From Skeletonema tropicum (lineage: Eukaryota; Bacillariophyta; Thalassiosirophyceae; Thalassiosirales; Thalassiosiraceae): DNA of 64,000 nucleotides. Below are positions 1 to 10,446 of this stretch, in pieces; the stretch's first letter is position 1; every line of letters starts with the position of its first letter. The position numbers were made by a program, and so were the translations under genes. The notes beneath the pieces were generated by a model. That model worked only from the letters and a program-made list of their open reading frames with translations, did not search any database and was not told the DNA's origin. Where the stretch lies: assembly GCA_037178625.1 (NCBI GenBank), contig CM074137.1, positions 2,790,001 through 2,854,000 on the forward strand, read 5' to 3'.

Positions 1-1
1 T

Positions 2-1113
2 CCAGACATGGGTTTATGGCTTCCCAGTGCATCGAACCAGATGGCCATGAGGATCAACCCTGCATCTGAAATTTCATGTCCTGAAAATCACTTGATTTAC
101 TTCAGATTTCTGGGCAGGGTCATGGGGAAAGCCATGTTTGATGGACAGATTGTTGCGGGGCACATGGTTCGTCACCTTTATAAGCACATCCTCGGCTGGC
201 CCATTACCTTTGAAGATCTGGAAATTCCAGATGAAAGCTATTACAACTCTCTGAAGAGTCTGCTCAAATTGGAGAACATTGAAGACATGTGTTTAGATTT
301 TACATTTTTAGAGAATGACTTGGGTGAGAATAGAACTGTTGAACTCATTGAGGATGGGTCAAATGTTGATGTTACGAATGACAATTTACCTCTTTTCCTT
401 GAGGCAAATATGAAGTATCACATGATGGAAAGGGTTAAGCCGCAACTGAATGAATTGTTATTGGGTTTCTTTGATGTTATACCAGAGCCTCTGCTGACAG
501 TATTTGACTTTCAAGAGCTTGAGCTGCTAATGTGTGGACTACCCGAGATTGATATCGAAGATTGGAAGAAATACACTGATTACCAAGGACTCTTTGAGCA
601 AAAAGGCATCGGTGACAGAGTTGTTCAGTGGTTTTGGGAGATTGTGTCTGAGGAATTTGACCATGAGCAGCGGGCGCGTCTGCTACAATTCTCAACGGGT
701 AAGCCTTTTCTCCAGTTCACCATCTTCAAACGTTTACTTCGTGTATCTAACTTCTTAATGTTGGCTCAATTCTCTCTACGCTTCAACAAAATTTCAACGC
801 AACAGGTACTTCGGGAGTTCCCTCAAGAGGCTTCTCAGTCTTACAATCAAATGATGGAAAGATCCGAAAGTTTTGCATCAATGGGATCAAGAAAGATATT
901 TCTCTTTATCCCAGATCTCAGTGAGTGCAATACTTGTGTGTTTTCATCACAGTTGTTTGGTCAATTAACTAACGACACTCTACCCTTTTCTGTCTCAATT
1001 ACAGCACCTGTTTTAACCGGATAGATCTACCAGTGTACAGCTCCAAAAATGAACTGAGAGAGAAGCTGAAAGTAGCGATAGAGAGCTCCGCCACTGGCTT
1101 TGATATAGAGTGA
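2..1113 (+). CDS. HECT-domain E3 ubiquitin ligase, C-terminal part (5' partial, 3 exons)
   Basis: The protein is a HECT-type E3 ubiquitin ligase, which takes ubiquitin from an E2 onto a catalytic cysteine and passes it to substrate. The gene enters from before the window. Exons are 2-698, 806-920 and 1005-1113. Both introns are GT-AG (699-805, 921-1004) and splicing restores one frame. The N-lobe is seen in YFRFLGRVMGKAMFDGQ, and the acidic N-lobe/C-lobe segments follow. The third exon gives TCFNRIDLP, where the catalytic Cys is codon 1009-1011, and ends at TGA 1111-1113 with the usual short acidic tail (GFDIE). A single unspliced frame runs 8-1024 through both introns but would lose the catalytic Cys, so the spliced model is preferred. 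Substrate-binding regions lie upstream and cannot be seen. It converges with the ELO gene. Confidence 0.93.
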
Positions 1114-1446
1114 TTTGATTGATTGTGTATGTGTACTGTGTTAGAATTAGGTGTGTACATTCCTTGTGCGTCATACCTGATGTTGGATTGATTCAACTCT
1201 GTTTGAAAAGATGCCAACTCTTCATCTTTGACTGTAAATAATAATACTAATACTTATCTACCAAAAGGCAGAAGAAATGTGACTCTTGGAAGTACAACAT
1301 ATGATTATATTTCAAAGAATCTCTCTCTTTCTTTGTATTTGCAACTTTCTTTACTTCGATGAATAAAAATGTATAGTCACCCCACAACATAAAATTAGCA
1401 CAACACAAACTATTATCCAGGCTGGTCGATTGATTCCCCTTAACAA
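1114..1446. other. Convergent 3' intergenic region
   Basis: This lies between the HECT ligase stop and the stop of the ELO gene on the other strand. It holds an AATAAA hexamer at 1362-1367 that could serve the HECT transcript. I see no other gene here. Confidence 0.5.
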
Positions 1447-2352
1447 TTAAACTTTCTTCTTCTTTTCTCCCTTGACCTTCACTTGGAAATACCTTGCAAC
1501 GAAGAACTGAGCAAACAAATAGAAGTAACTTCCATACATAATAAAAGCCGCAACATTATTCTCCTTTTGTATGTGGCACTTGCCTCCCTCAATAGGATGA
1601 GAATAATAATAGAAAGCCATAATAGTCACACCAACTCCAATGAACATTTGACTGAGCTGCATGAATGTGACAACGATGGGGTTGAACCACTTAGGACGCC
1701 ACTTCATCGCCATCAAAAAGTAGTATCCGTACATGACCGCGTGAACAGAGTAATTCATAACGACGAAGAAAAGTCCACTGGGGCTGGTGGTGACGTAGGA
1801 ATGCCAGCAGTAGAGAAGGACTGTGATGTGATGGTACCAATGTAAGAAGATTAAAGGCTTCTTGTGCACCACGATAAAGAGCGTATCGATTAATTCAGGG
1901 AATTTGCTGAGGATGAACAATTGCACCCACAGGCCGGTGGATCCCGATCCGAACAGCGCCGCAGGATCATCGCAGAGGTTGTCACGAAGAGTGTATGTGG
2001 TGAGGTTGTAGTAGAGCTGAGGAGCTGTGCGGAAAGCCCCGATCCAAGAGAAGAGCGACAGGCCGAAGTTCCATACGGCCAATGCCCTACGCCAACTGAG
2101 AGGATCGCGATTTTTGAAGTAGTGTCTGCCCGCCATGATACCGACAACGTAGATAATGCATGCCCAGATGGGCACCATGGGGCGATCCTGCATGTAAGTG
2201 AGAATGGCAACTGGATCATAGTTCTTTTCAAAGCCAAAGTACGTTTTGCCGAGCGTGGGGGATATGCAGGAGAACTCAACATACTTTGTCCCCAGGCCAT
2301 TCTCACCAATGCATCTCAGCGGAACATTTTCTAAAACGTTCGTCATTGCCAT
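1447..2352 (-). CDS. ELO-family very-long-chain fatty acid elongase (3-ketoacyl-CoA synthase)
   Basis: This 301-aa protein is an ELO elongase, the condensing enzyme that adds malonyl-CoA to an acyl-CoA at the endoplasmic reticulum. Diagnostic motifs are in order: K-x2-E-x2-D-T at residues 150-157, the histidine box HWYHH at 171-175, MNYSVHAVMYGYY at 199-211, and a T-x-Q-x2-Q segment near 229-236. Several hydrophobic membrane spans are evident, and the protein ends in a lysine-rich tail (GEKKKKV) that could act as an ER-retrieval signal. Length is normal for the family. The LHWYHH form of the box resembles the ELOVL6/ELOVL3 group acting on saturated or monounsaturated C16-C18 chains rather than polyunsaturated-fat elongases; that substrate call is inference. 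The gene has no intron and starts at ATG 2352. Confidence 0.95.
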   Translation of the reverse strand: MAMTNVLENVPLRCIGENGLGTKYVEFSCISPTLGKTYFGFEKNYDPVAILTYMQDRPMVPIWACIIYVVGIMAGRHYFKNRDPLSWRRALAVWNFGLSLFSWIGAFRTAPQLYYNLTTYTLRDNLCDDPAALFGSGSTGLWVQLFILSKFPELIDTLFIVVHKKPLIFLHWYHHITVLLYCWHSYVTTSPSGLFFVVMNYSVHAVMYGYYFLMAMKWRPKWFNPIVVTFMQLSQMFIGVGVTIMAFYYYSHPIEGGKCHIQKENNVAAFIMYGSYFYLFAQFFVARYFQVKVKGEKKKKV

Positions 2353-2683
2353 ATTTCTAATTGTTTTGTTGCGTCTTTTTGATCTTCAATGCTCGATATT
2401 ATGGTACCAGCAGCGCTTAATGTCGGCGACCTTCCTCTTTTTGAGAGTTATGGTAATTGGATGAGGTTGGATGCTGGATCGATCTTGCTTGCATGCTGCT
2501 TGCTTTTTCCGCTTCAAGATAATTACGATAGCCAGTGCATGCAGCATTGGCGTTGGGGGGCGAACGAAGGCAGTGGAGAGGAGACAAAACGCGTGGCACC
2601 GCATATTGATTCCTACGTAGATGAAGATCTAGTGGCGGGATTGGTTGTGGCTGGGCCACACCCAACTTTTTCAGCCAAACCAG

Positions 2684-3259
2684 CTACCGCGCAAAAAAAT
2701 TGCTCCAGGAGCATTTAGGTCCCGAGTTCGCTAGTAAAAAAAGTGATTAGCAAGCACTTTAGTCACGAGTTCAACTCGAACTCGTACAAAATTCCTAGTA
2801 ACCATGTCGACATATCCACTCCGTAGCCTGGTAAGTTTCTTGGTATACTTGTGCACTAGAATAACCAGGTGTTATGTGATAGCACACATTATTGGCTGTC
2901 GATAGAGCCACTGGTCAACATTGTAACTGCTGTATTCGTCCTGAAGTGGTTAATTAGCATGGGTCAGATGGGTTGTTTAGGCGATTTTACCTAGTGATTT
3001 TAACTAGTAAAAATGTTGAAAATCACCCAGGAACAATTGAAGATAACTCAATGAGGACTAGATATAGATGGGTCATCCAAGGAATAATTATATTCGGATA
3101 GTGTTTAGTTTGGCATTCCCAATCGCCTTTTTTGTCGAATGTGTATTATTGGCCATGGTGGAGGGGGTGTGCTGACATGGTTGTAAGTTGTAAGCTACTT
3201 TTGTGCGTGAGAGCGCGCTGGAACAATTTTTTGCAGGGAGCAATTTTTTTGCGCGGTAG
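2684..3259. repeat. Candidate MITE-like element with 23-bp terminal inverted repeats
   Basis: The 23 bases at 2684-2706 (beginning CTACCGCGCAAAAAAATTGC) are a perfect reverse complement of 3237-3259. They enclose 576 bp of AT-rich, non-coding sequence with a local palindrome around 2764-2786. I see no clear target-site duplication outside the repeats, so the mobile-element reading is tentative. Confidence 0.4.
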
Positions 3260-4149
3260 CCAGTATCAAAATCATCCTAACCATGACGGTTTCGGCCGTA
3301 GTAGACACCATTAACAATAATATTCACGTGTCATCACCACCTCTCTCCCTTCTATAATACCTCTTGATACATTCGGGGTGCGGTCGGCGTTTTGTTGCAT
3401 TCGATTCGCCCGCAATTGGCAGCAAACGGCTGCGGCACGGCCAAAGGCAGAATATCGTGCTATCGCTTCTAGATGGTCATTCATCTTCTGCTCCTCTTCC
3501 TCGATAATCATCGTCACGTTACTATCAACTGACTATTGATGCGGGGGGTGCAAATTATTGCCGAATATACTCATATAGGACAATACTTGGCCGAGCATGT
3601 GGGTGTGGTGGTAATTATTATTTTGGGAGTGGGGATGTATCCATCTCAGAATTAGAAGAGGACCCACAATGCCTTGGTGCAGAGGGTAGAGAACATTGAC
3701 GAATCTTTGTTAATGAAGGTTGGCTTACTATTCTAATTTGGGGTTGGAGTGCTCTTTGCGACTGTGCTGTGGAGAGAACTGCAACCAGTTGAGTGGAAAG
3801 ACTCTACTGCTGCAATGACTGGGCTGAATTGTTCTGAGTGGAACGCCGGATCTAATATCTGAGCATTCAACATTAGGTGAAAGAATAAGCCAAACATGCA
3901 ACAAACTAAAATCCATTACTTCTCTTTTGATCGCATACGGCCTTTGCGCTCTTTCGATTCAATGTAATGAGCAAGATCGAAGTTAGATAGAGGGCTCTAC
4001 CAAGGCGAGCACATTGTAGGTACATGAGGATGGCAAACATCGAGGCAATTACTATCACAATCATTCTACCATTGAATAATAGCATTGCAGCCGATAGTAA
4101 AGATGATATCCACAGTCGCGGTGGCCGTGGCTGAAATCCTCGTCGTCAT

Positions 4150-4191
4150 GAGAGAGAGAGAGACTGATAGAGAGCGAGACTGATAGAGAGC
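4150..4191. repeat. Purine-rich simple repeat
   Basis: An (AG)n tract runs into two near-identical copies of GACTGATAGAGAG. It is low-complexity sequence in the non-coding interval. Confidence 0.7.
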
Positions 4192-5863
4192 AGCTCACCA
4201 CCTTCTCATGGCATGAGGGCGGGAATCTAAATCATTCTGATCCCACGTTGAACACTCCGGCGATCGCAAGGAGTTGGTCGACTGGTATTACCACTTTGTT
4301 AATCGCTGCCATCAGTGATTGAGATTGAGATGGTCAATCGATTCCTCTTGTATCTGCAATTCCGCCAATGCCAACATGAGAGTTGACAGCTGTATCCGAC
4401 GAGGTTCTTATAACAAAATAAACTTCAGTTGCTCATAGTCGCTCAGCACGGCATTGTATGTTGTCATCGAGATCAATGAATGACGACGTCTTGTCAAGTG
4501 ATCTGTTCACAGAGATGTGCAGTCGAGCCTACGCTGTAGACGTGCAGCCGGGCCTACTCCACGGCGAAGATGTTGAGGAGATGGAGCGATTTTATTGAAT
4601 GCCCTATCATGGTGATACCACGTTCAGACTTCCTCCTAAAGTTGGATTTGATCTCATTGATCCTGCCTCATTTTGCGCTTCCTCTGTGACTTCTTCGTGG
4701 ATGAGACACTTACTGTGCTCGACTACGCTTCTCGCACAACGAACGAGCACAATGCTACAAAAGCAGTCGAATACAGCTTTATAAGTAAAAGTAAAACTAG
4801 ATCTAAGTGGCACAAGAGTTGCTGAGAGCTTTCTAGTATGGTAATTATGGAATGGTTCGACTTTGATCACTCCAGAGAAGGATACCAAAGAAGACAGAAG
4901 AATGGATGATAGAAGAAGTTATAGTCAAGATTCTTCTTTGTGGCCCAGTCTACCTCGCCTGTCATTGGTTGTCAATATTGGTATGTACGGTTGAGAAGAT
5001 TGAGAGCATCTCTTCTCTTCGTTTTAGCGCCTAAATTTGATACGCAAGTGTCGATGAATAATCTACTCCTTCTACTACCAATGTACATCAAATATTACCG
5101 ATGAGTTGGCCGATTTATTCTCTTCCGTCACTGTTTCTCAGACAGAGAAAGCCCAACAAACTCACAAGTAGATCTACGCCACATTGACATTGAGCATCGT
5201 CGAGTGAACCGTGGAAACATTCAATTCTTCGCACACTCAGTACTCAGTCTATTTGTTGTAGAGCTCTTCTACTACTTCCTCCCCAGCCCCACATTGATCG
5301 AAGCGGCTGCAATATACTCCTTCTGCTGCTACTTTCGTTGTTGTAGTCGCAGTATCGATCGATAATATCACGCCGACGTCAGTCGCGAAGGGGTGGACGC
5401 CGCTCGCCGAATTCCATTGGAAATTTGTGGTCTTCGCGGCAAACAGGGTACCAGCATGAACGCAGCAATAACAGGATTACACTAGAGTGTAAATTAATTG
5501 CTATTGGCGAATATTTCTATGGCATTTGAGTACACGGAAGCAGCGACTTGGTGTGTAGTGGTTTGACGATTTGTTGTGGTTTGGCTCGGAGCCGAACCAC
5601 AACCGTTCCCCCGCCATAATCATTCCCGCCACTGGAGATCCTGTAGGAATTTGGGGAGCGAGAAAGTTTAATCTTATTTGCACATGTCGGCACTCCAACT
5701 GGGACTCCTCGAGAAAGTCCGAAGTGGTCGTTTGATTTTTTTAAAACTCCATCAACGACAAACGACGAACGACAACGACAAACGACAACCTCATCGAAAA
5801 AGCAACAACAACAGTGATGTTGTGGAAGTAATATTATGATCACAAAAAGTGAGCTCGGATATC

Positions 5864-7327
5864 ATGGCCTTTCATCTGCTGCTCAGTCGAATGAACCCAT
5901 CGGCTTGTATCTTTGGAAACGCCGACACGGTTCTCCCTGATTATGAAGGCATTCCATCCGACGAAACCTCCTCCTCGTCCGTTGATAGTCCCGTAAAAAG
6001 CCTTGGAGGTGGATCAAAATTCAGCTTCGGTTGTCTCTCCACCAGTCCAAAATCATACATCCCAAACGATTCGGTACAACCTCTATCCAATAATGCAATC
6101 TTACTGTCGCTAGAAAGGGTGGTGCCAGAGTGTCTTGCCATTATTGCCTCCCGGCCGCCATCCTTTTCATCTGGGGCATTCTCTGAAAAGGAAATGCGTA
6201 AAATGAACAAGCAGTTCAACCGAAACAAAACTGCAGCATTACAAAAGTTGCATGATTTGACAATCAAGGCCCACGAATACAATCGGATACCGCTGCTGCA
6301 GACGGATAAGTGGGATATTACCGCTGCACTATCGACGGCTCTTATGGAATCATGTCAACAGGTAATAGTTGGCACTGACAATCAAAGCATGGATGAAAAT
6401 AGACGACTGATCTGTTGGACAATCAACAATTTATCTATCCCATATGAGAACAAAGCGACAATTGTACAGGGCAATCTATCTCTTACACTACAAGCATTGA
6501 TGGTGGTAATTCAATCCAACCTTCCTGAGTCTTACCTGGCATGTATAACCCTCAACAATTTGACTTTTCTTGCCGACGCTATCGAACCGATAACATTATA
6601 TGTCCCTCCTGCAAATGATAGTGACAAGGCGCCCTTGCCATCGCTCCCCAAATCGCGATCATCGAGACAGAAATACCATCGATCAAGATCCACGGACAGG
6701 ACAAGATCATTCTCTACCAGTGGGCGTAGTAGGAGTGGGTTATCAAAACGCTCACGATCGCATTCTTCCAATGGATTAACGCTCTCTGGTGAAGGTGAGG
6801 GGTGGGATTCTGAAGTTATCGATAACGTGCTCGGTAATCCCTCGTCTCTCCTGCGTACCATTGAAAGAATGATGGTCACAAATGCTCCCTTTCTATTGAG
6901 TGATGTGAAATCGGTCCAAGGAGAAGCAATTCGTTGGGCGTGTGGGTTCATACGTAATGTCACAAATGGAGAAGAGAAGACCACTACGCCTGATTCCAAT
7001 GCTCCTAGCCCCCGAGGGAGAAAAGGGAGTATAAACGATGACAGCATTCAGAATATATGTCTACTCATCTCACGGACAGAAATTCCACGTTTGGTGATTC
7101 AGTTTGTTCGAGAGAGTCCACACCCATCCGTCAAATGGACAAAAGACTCGCTGGAAGATATCTGTCTAGGAATAATATGCAACATTGCACGATTTTCCTC
7201 ACGGGATTCACTCCTTCGGGCCGGTGCAGCAGAGTGCTTGGAGAAACTTGAAGCACTGCCTGGTATTCACGGGTATCGTGCACGTGCCGTTCTTGTGTCT
7301 TTGGGTGCTTTGCCTAAGCAATTCTGA
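5864..7327 (+). CDS. Armadillo-like helical repeat protein of unknown function
   Basis: This is an intronless 487-aa protein. I chose ATG 5864; the frame is open slightly upstream (to a GTG at 5849) but has no earlier ATG. Segments such as RRLICWTINNLSIP, YLACITLNNLTFLAD, RWACGFIRNVTNG and GIICNIARFSS have the leucine/asparagine pattern of ARM-type helices, so an alpha-solenoid scaffold is likely. A basic Ser/Arg-rich insertion at about residues 265-303 (KSRSSRQK, RSRSGLSKRSRSHSS) interrupts the solenoid and looks disordered and phosphorylatable. A second polar insertion lies near the PSPRGRKGS segment. No catalytic motif is visible. I do not recognise the specific protein. The 3' end converges with the transporter gene, about 80 bp away. 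Confidence 0.85.
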   Translation: MAFHLLLSRMNPSACIFGNADTVLPDYEGIPSDETSSSSVDSPVKSLGGGSKFSFGCLSTSPKSYIPNDSVQPLSNNAILLSLERVVPECLAIIASRPPSFSSGAFSEKEMRKMNKQFNRNKTAALQKLHDLTIKAHEYNRIPLLQTDKWDITAALSTALMESCQQVIVGTDNQSMDENRRLICWTINNLSIPYENKATIVQGNLSLTLQALMVVIQSNLPESYLACITLNNLTFLADAIEPITLYVPPANDSDKAPLPSLPKSRSSRQKYHRSRSTDRTRSFSTSGRSRSGLSKRSRSHSSNGLTLSGEGEGWDSEVIDNVLGNPSSLLRTIERMMVTNAPFLLSDVKSVQGEAIRWACGFIRNVTNGEEKTTTPDSNAPSPRGRKGSINDDSIQNICLLISRTEIPRLVIQFVRESPHPSVKWTKDSLEDICLGIICNIARFSSRDSLLRAGAAECLEKLEALPGIHGYRARAVLVSLGALPKQF

Positions 7328-7407
7328 AAAGTTTGTTTTATCTGGTATTGTCATTTTAGTTGTAGTCGTTCATACATGTTTACGAAATATTATGTTACAT
7401 ACGTTGC

Positions 7408-8520
7408 CTATCCTCGAAATGTTGCTCGTGCATAGATTAGACTTCCAGCAATGGAAATATTAATTCCTAGGAAGCTGAGCCAAGAGAAGATGTAGTCACC
7501 TCCAATGAACATACCAAGATATGAGGTTAGCACATTTTTGAGGCATCCAACGACAGTTGTGGTCAAAGCAGAGTTTGTACTTGTGCAGAGGAAAATGGCT
7601 AGGTTCAAAACGCTTCCCAAAAGACTAGCAAACACAAGATAGAAGACGAAACTTGAGTTACCCCATTCTGCGAAGTTTTGAACCTTTTCCACTTCTCCTG
7701 GGACGAACATGATTATAATTCCAACTCCAATCGCGCTAAGGAACGAGTTGAGGAATAGCACTGTCATCTTACTCTTGCGATACTCCTCAGCTGTCCTCTT
7801 CATAATGACACCATTCAATGCTGTGAACAAGTCGTTGAAAAAGATCACAATGTAGCCCATCATATTAAACGATAGGTCTCCTAAAGCTGCCACCAAAGCT
7901 CCAGCCAGCATAAGCCCCACAGATAATTGAACAGTTTTCGATGGCTGGGAGTTGAGCATCACTTTTTCCAAAAGCATTGTCATAAGTATTGACGCCCTTC
8001 GAAGAAGCACCATCATTGGTAACGACAGATTTTGGGTGGCACTCAGCCCAGTTAATATGTTAAGGAGGTAGCATGTACTTAGTGGTAGGATTGACTTGAT
8101 CCCGTTCCAGCTGATTGGGAGTAGATTGACAAAGCCAAGCATGGATGCGACTTTCAACGCTATAGTTGTTGATGTGAATTGGAAAAATGCGAGTGTTTGA
8201 ACTGAAGGGAAGGAATACGTTGAGAGGACAATTTTATTGGCAAATATCACTCCAAGGGATGACACCGCGTAGAACAGAGCTGTCCCGACCTTCTTGGCTT
8301 GAGATGGAGGCGCCGGGATCTTCTCAACTTCAGTGGTGGTGTGAAGTGGCAGCAGTTTTTCAGATTCGTCGGAGGTCATCTTTGATACTGGCGATGTCTG
8401 ATTTTTTCGACTATGCATGATAATTTTTTTACTTGGAGGACGGAACGGCAATGAGGTAGCGGTCCAGGGCAGAGGCAGCAGTATTAGTAGTAATAATAAT
8501 TTGACGTTGCTCTTGTCCAT
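7408..8520 (-). CDS. SLC35D-like nucleotide-sugar transporter (drug/metabolite transporter superfamily)
   Basis: This 370-aa multi-span membrane protein belongs to the nucleotide-sugar/triose-phosphate transporter superfamily. It would exchange a nucleotide sugar for the nucleoside monophosphate across the Golgi or ER membrane. Family signatures are LPMMVLLRRASILMTMLLE (residues 168-186), a GDLSFNMMGYIVIFFND segment (214-230), and NSALTTTVVGCLKN (316-329) followed by GGDYIFSW (340-347) and GINISIAGSLIY (352-363). These are close to what I know of the SLC35D group. The N terminus has a hydrophobic leader (residues about 7-24) and a polar linker before the first transporter helix, which could be a signal peptide. 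The exact substrate cannot be read. No intron is needed; start is ATG 8520. Confidence 0.9.
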   Translation of the reverse strand: MDKSNVKLLLLLILLPLPWTATSLPFRPPSKKIIMHSRKNQTSPVSKMTSDESEKLLPLHTTTEVEKIPAPPSQAKKVGTALFYAVSSLGVIFANKIVLSTYSFPSVQTLAFFQFTSTTIALKVASMLGFVNLLPISWNGIKSILPLSTCYLLNILTGLSATQNLSLPMMVLLRRASILMTMLLEKVMLNSQPSKTVQLSVGLMLAGALVAALGDLSFNMMGYIVIFFNDLFTALNGVIMKRTAEEYRKSKMTVLFLNSFLSAIGVGIIIMFVPGEVEKVQNFAEWGNSSFVFYLVFASLLGSVLNLAIFLCTSTNSALTTTVVGCLKNVLTSYLGMFIGGDYIFSWLSFLGINISIAGSLIYARATFRG

Positions 8521-8620
8521 AAGAAGTCAATGGTCGCTGTGGTTAATGCATGCACCAATCCAAGCACCTCTCTAAGTAGACGGTACTGTCGATACATTAC
8601 AACATTCACACACAAAAACA

Positions 8621-8806
8621 ATAAAGGCCGTGCGCGTCGATTTTTTGGAACCGGAGCCTTTCCCGCAATTTTATTGTTAGTGAAATGCTCTAGCTTTGGG
8701 CCATGGTCATTGTGGCCCAAAGCTAGAGCATTTCACTAACAAAAAAAATTGAAAAAAGGCTCCGGTTCCAAAAAACGAAGATTTTGGCGCGGCGCACGGC
8801 CTTTAT
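8621..8806. repeat. Foldback (hairpin) repeat of 186 bp
   Basis: The outer 15 bases ATAAAGGCCGTGCGC (8621-8635) are a perfect reverse complement of 8792-8806. Inside, GGAACCGGAGCC pairs with GGCTCCGGTTCC, and TAGTGAAATGCTCTAGCTTT pairs with its complement on the right arm, leaving only a short central loop near 8702-8715. A 12-bp direct repeat TCTCTAAGTAGA lies outside it (8569-8580 and 8821-8832). This is the shape of a foldback MITE. It sits just upstream of the transporter gene start. Confidence 0.75.
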
Positions 8807-9050
8807 GACCGAACCAAAAATCTCTAAGTAGAGAGGTTGGTCCCGTCCCGTCTCGGCGGGATCGCGACGGGATTTTTTGGGTCGTCGAGACTCGAGACTC
8901 GAAGACAGGAAGATCCAGGATGTCCCAATTAAAAAAATCCCAGATACAAGCTTTCTCAAAAATAAGACACCCATCTCCTCCTGCCGTTGAGCGCGTCAAT
9001 CCATTACAAAATTCAATAATACATTTATCATTACACTCATCACATTCCAT

Positions 9051-9235
9051 TACATTTCATTACATTTCATTACATTTCATTACATTTCATTACATTTCAT
9101 TACATTTCATTACATTTCATTACATTTCATTACATTTCATTACATTTCATTACATTTCATTACATTTCATTACATTTCATTACAGACTCATTACAAACTC
9201 ATTACAGACTCATTACAGACTCATTACAGCCTCAT
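9051..9235. repeat. Tandem repeat of TACATTTCAT (10 bp) with 11-bp variant
   Basis: Thirteen exact copies of TACATTTCAT fill 9051-9180, followed by about five copies of an 11-bp variant of the form TACAGACTCAT (9181-9235). Flanking sequence continues degenerately. The same two motifs recur at about 10661-10793 and 14401-14523 inside the duplicated segment. Confidence 0.95.
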
Positions 9236-9416
9236 TACATTTCATTACATTCCTTACAAATCCAATACATTGCATACATCTCGACAATCCTCTCCAGGAG
9301 GTTGCACATGAGTAATTTTACGATGAACATGATTGAACTAGATTGGACATGATTGAACATGATTGAGATCATAGAATGCGACGCTAGATGTCTACTTGTG
9401 GTTTGCAAACGTATAA

Positions 9417-9791
9417 AATAATGATGTGGATGTGTGCAATCTGCCACGAGTCCTGTTGGAATACTTCGTTCAAGAGGAGACTTATGATCAGTATGCATTT
9501 GTCGTTTTTGACAGAGATATGCGAGGAGCTGGGGTTCGCGTGTATGCCGGTGATAGATTCTATGCCCTCAATGAGGAAGGAATGAGGATGAACACTATTC
9601 CAATTCTCTTCGAAGGTCACAACATGGCAGGGCACTACATGCCTTTGTTTCCTCCGTCGGGAAGGATCAGCGACCGTCCCACACTGGATGAAATTGTGGA
9701 TGTGGCAATAGCGGGTGGGATTACCATCCAATACAATGGTCACGTTCAAATTCGTGAGGGTGACAACGATGGCGAGGAGAAGGAGAGTTGA
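9417..9791 (+). pseudogene. C-terminal fragment of an unrecognised protein
   Basis: An open frame of about 125 codons ends at TGA 9789-9791. It has no ATG near its beginning (stop just upstream at 9414-9416), so it is probably the last exon or remnant of a longer gene. The protein-like part is a stretch of mixed strands and a His-containing segment (ILFEGHNMAGHYMPLF), ending in a highly acidic tail. The HYMPL segment faintly recalls the C-terminal His region of OTU-type cysteine peptidases, but no catalytic Cys can be seen and I do not assign it. It ends about 30 bases before the start of the segmental duplication. Confidence 0.35.
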
Positions 9792-9813
9792 AGTAAAATA
9801 ATGTTAAAGTTCT

Positions 9814-10446
9814 TTAATTGTTTATACCATAGTTGCTTATATCACCGTAAATGGGAGCACATTCAGGCATTAGTTCGCCCATGACTTGATAATGAGGTCT
9901 ATGCCACTGGTCTGCACTAATACATAGATCAGAGTAACATCTAAAGAGATGGTAAGGTGGAAGAAGATGATGATGAACCTCTTCCCCTTGAGTACTTTGT
10001 AATCCTTGGCTGTTCACCCTCTTGATGCGTCCGAGGAATACGTGTGTTGCCTCCACTGCTTCTGCGATTGTTCCTTCCACCGTTGCTTCGACTTCGACGA
10101 TAGTTGCCATTGCCACGGTGCTGTTGCTGTTGACCACTGCGATTATCGGGTGGGGACTGCTATTTGAGCTTGCTCCTCTTGCATTCTTCTCCGAAGCGCT
10201 CTGTGATGGGGAAAATGGCCCTTCGCTATTCTTGTGCTGCCTCAACAAATAGGAGAGATTATTCTTCGTTTTTGTTTCATCAAAGTTGGCAGCATACTTC
10301 CTCCAAATTTGTTCCTTTGACATGAGGTGGATGTCACTCAGTGGATCCTTCAAGTAGTTGATAATATGCTGTTTCTCCCTAGAGTATCTCCACCCTCTGG
10401 GAGGGTCGTTGCTCTTCCGCTCGTATTTGAATCGGAAGAGTTGCAA
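9814..10446 (-). pseudogene. Unrecognised 210-codon open frame (copy 1)
   Basis: This minus-strand open frame begins without an ATG. Its first half looks protein-like (charged, with RGWRYSREKQHIINYL and EQIWRKYAANFDET) and its second half is low-complexity. The frame stays open upstream to a TAG just before 10520. It lies almost wholly inside the duplicated segment, so the second copy (13,563-14,186) is identical and not independent evidence. I cannot name a family; it may be a captured gene fragment or an accessory frame of the neighbouring element. Confidence 0.3.

Larger units (their letters stand above)
2353..5863. other. Long non-coding interval
   Basis: About 3.5 kb between the ELO start and the ARM-like gene. 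Open frames here are all short (about 110 codons or less), overlap on both strands and show no family resemblance. It holds a candidate inverted-repeat element (2684-3259), a purine-rich simple repeat (about 4150-4191) and a CAACGA-type low-complexity stretch just upstream of the next gene (about 5754-5789). The first few hundred bases upstream of 2352 and of 5864 presumably carry the two promoters; I recognise no specific element. Confidence 0.5.

Noticed and set aside
8..1024. Unspliced 338-codon reading of the HECT ligase end
   Set aside because: It reads through two good GT-AG introns and would miss the catalytic Cys segment, which the spliced model recovers.
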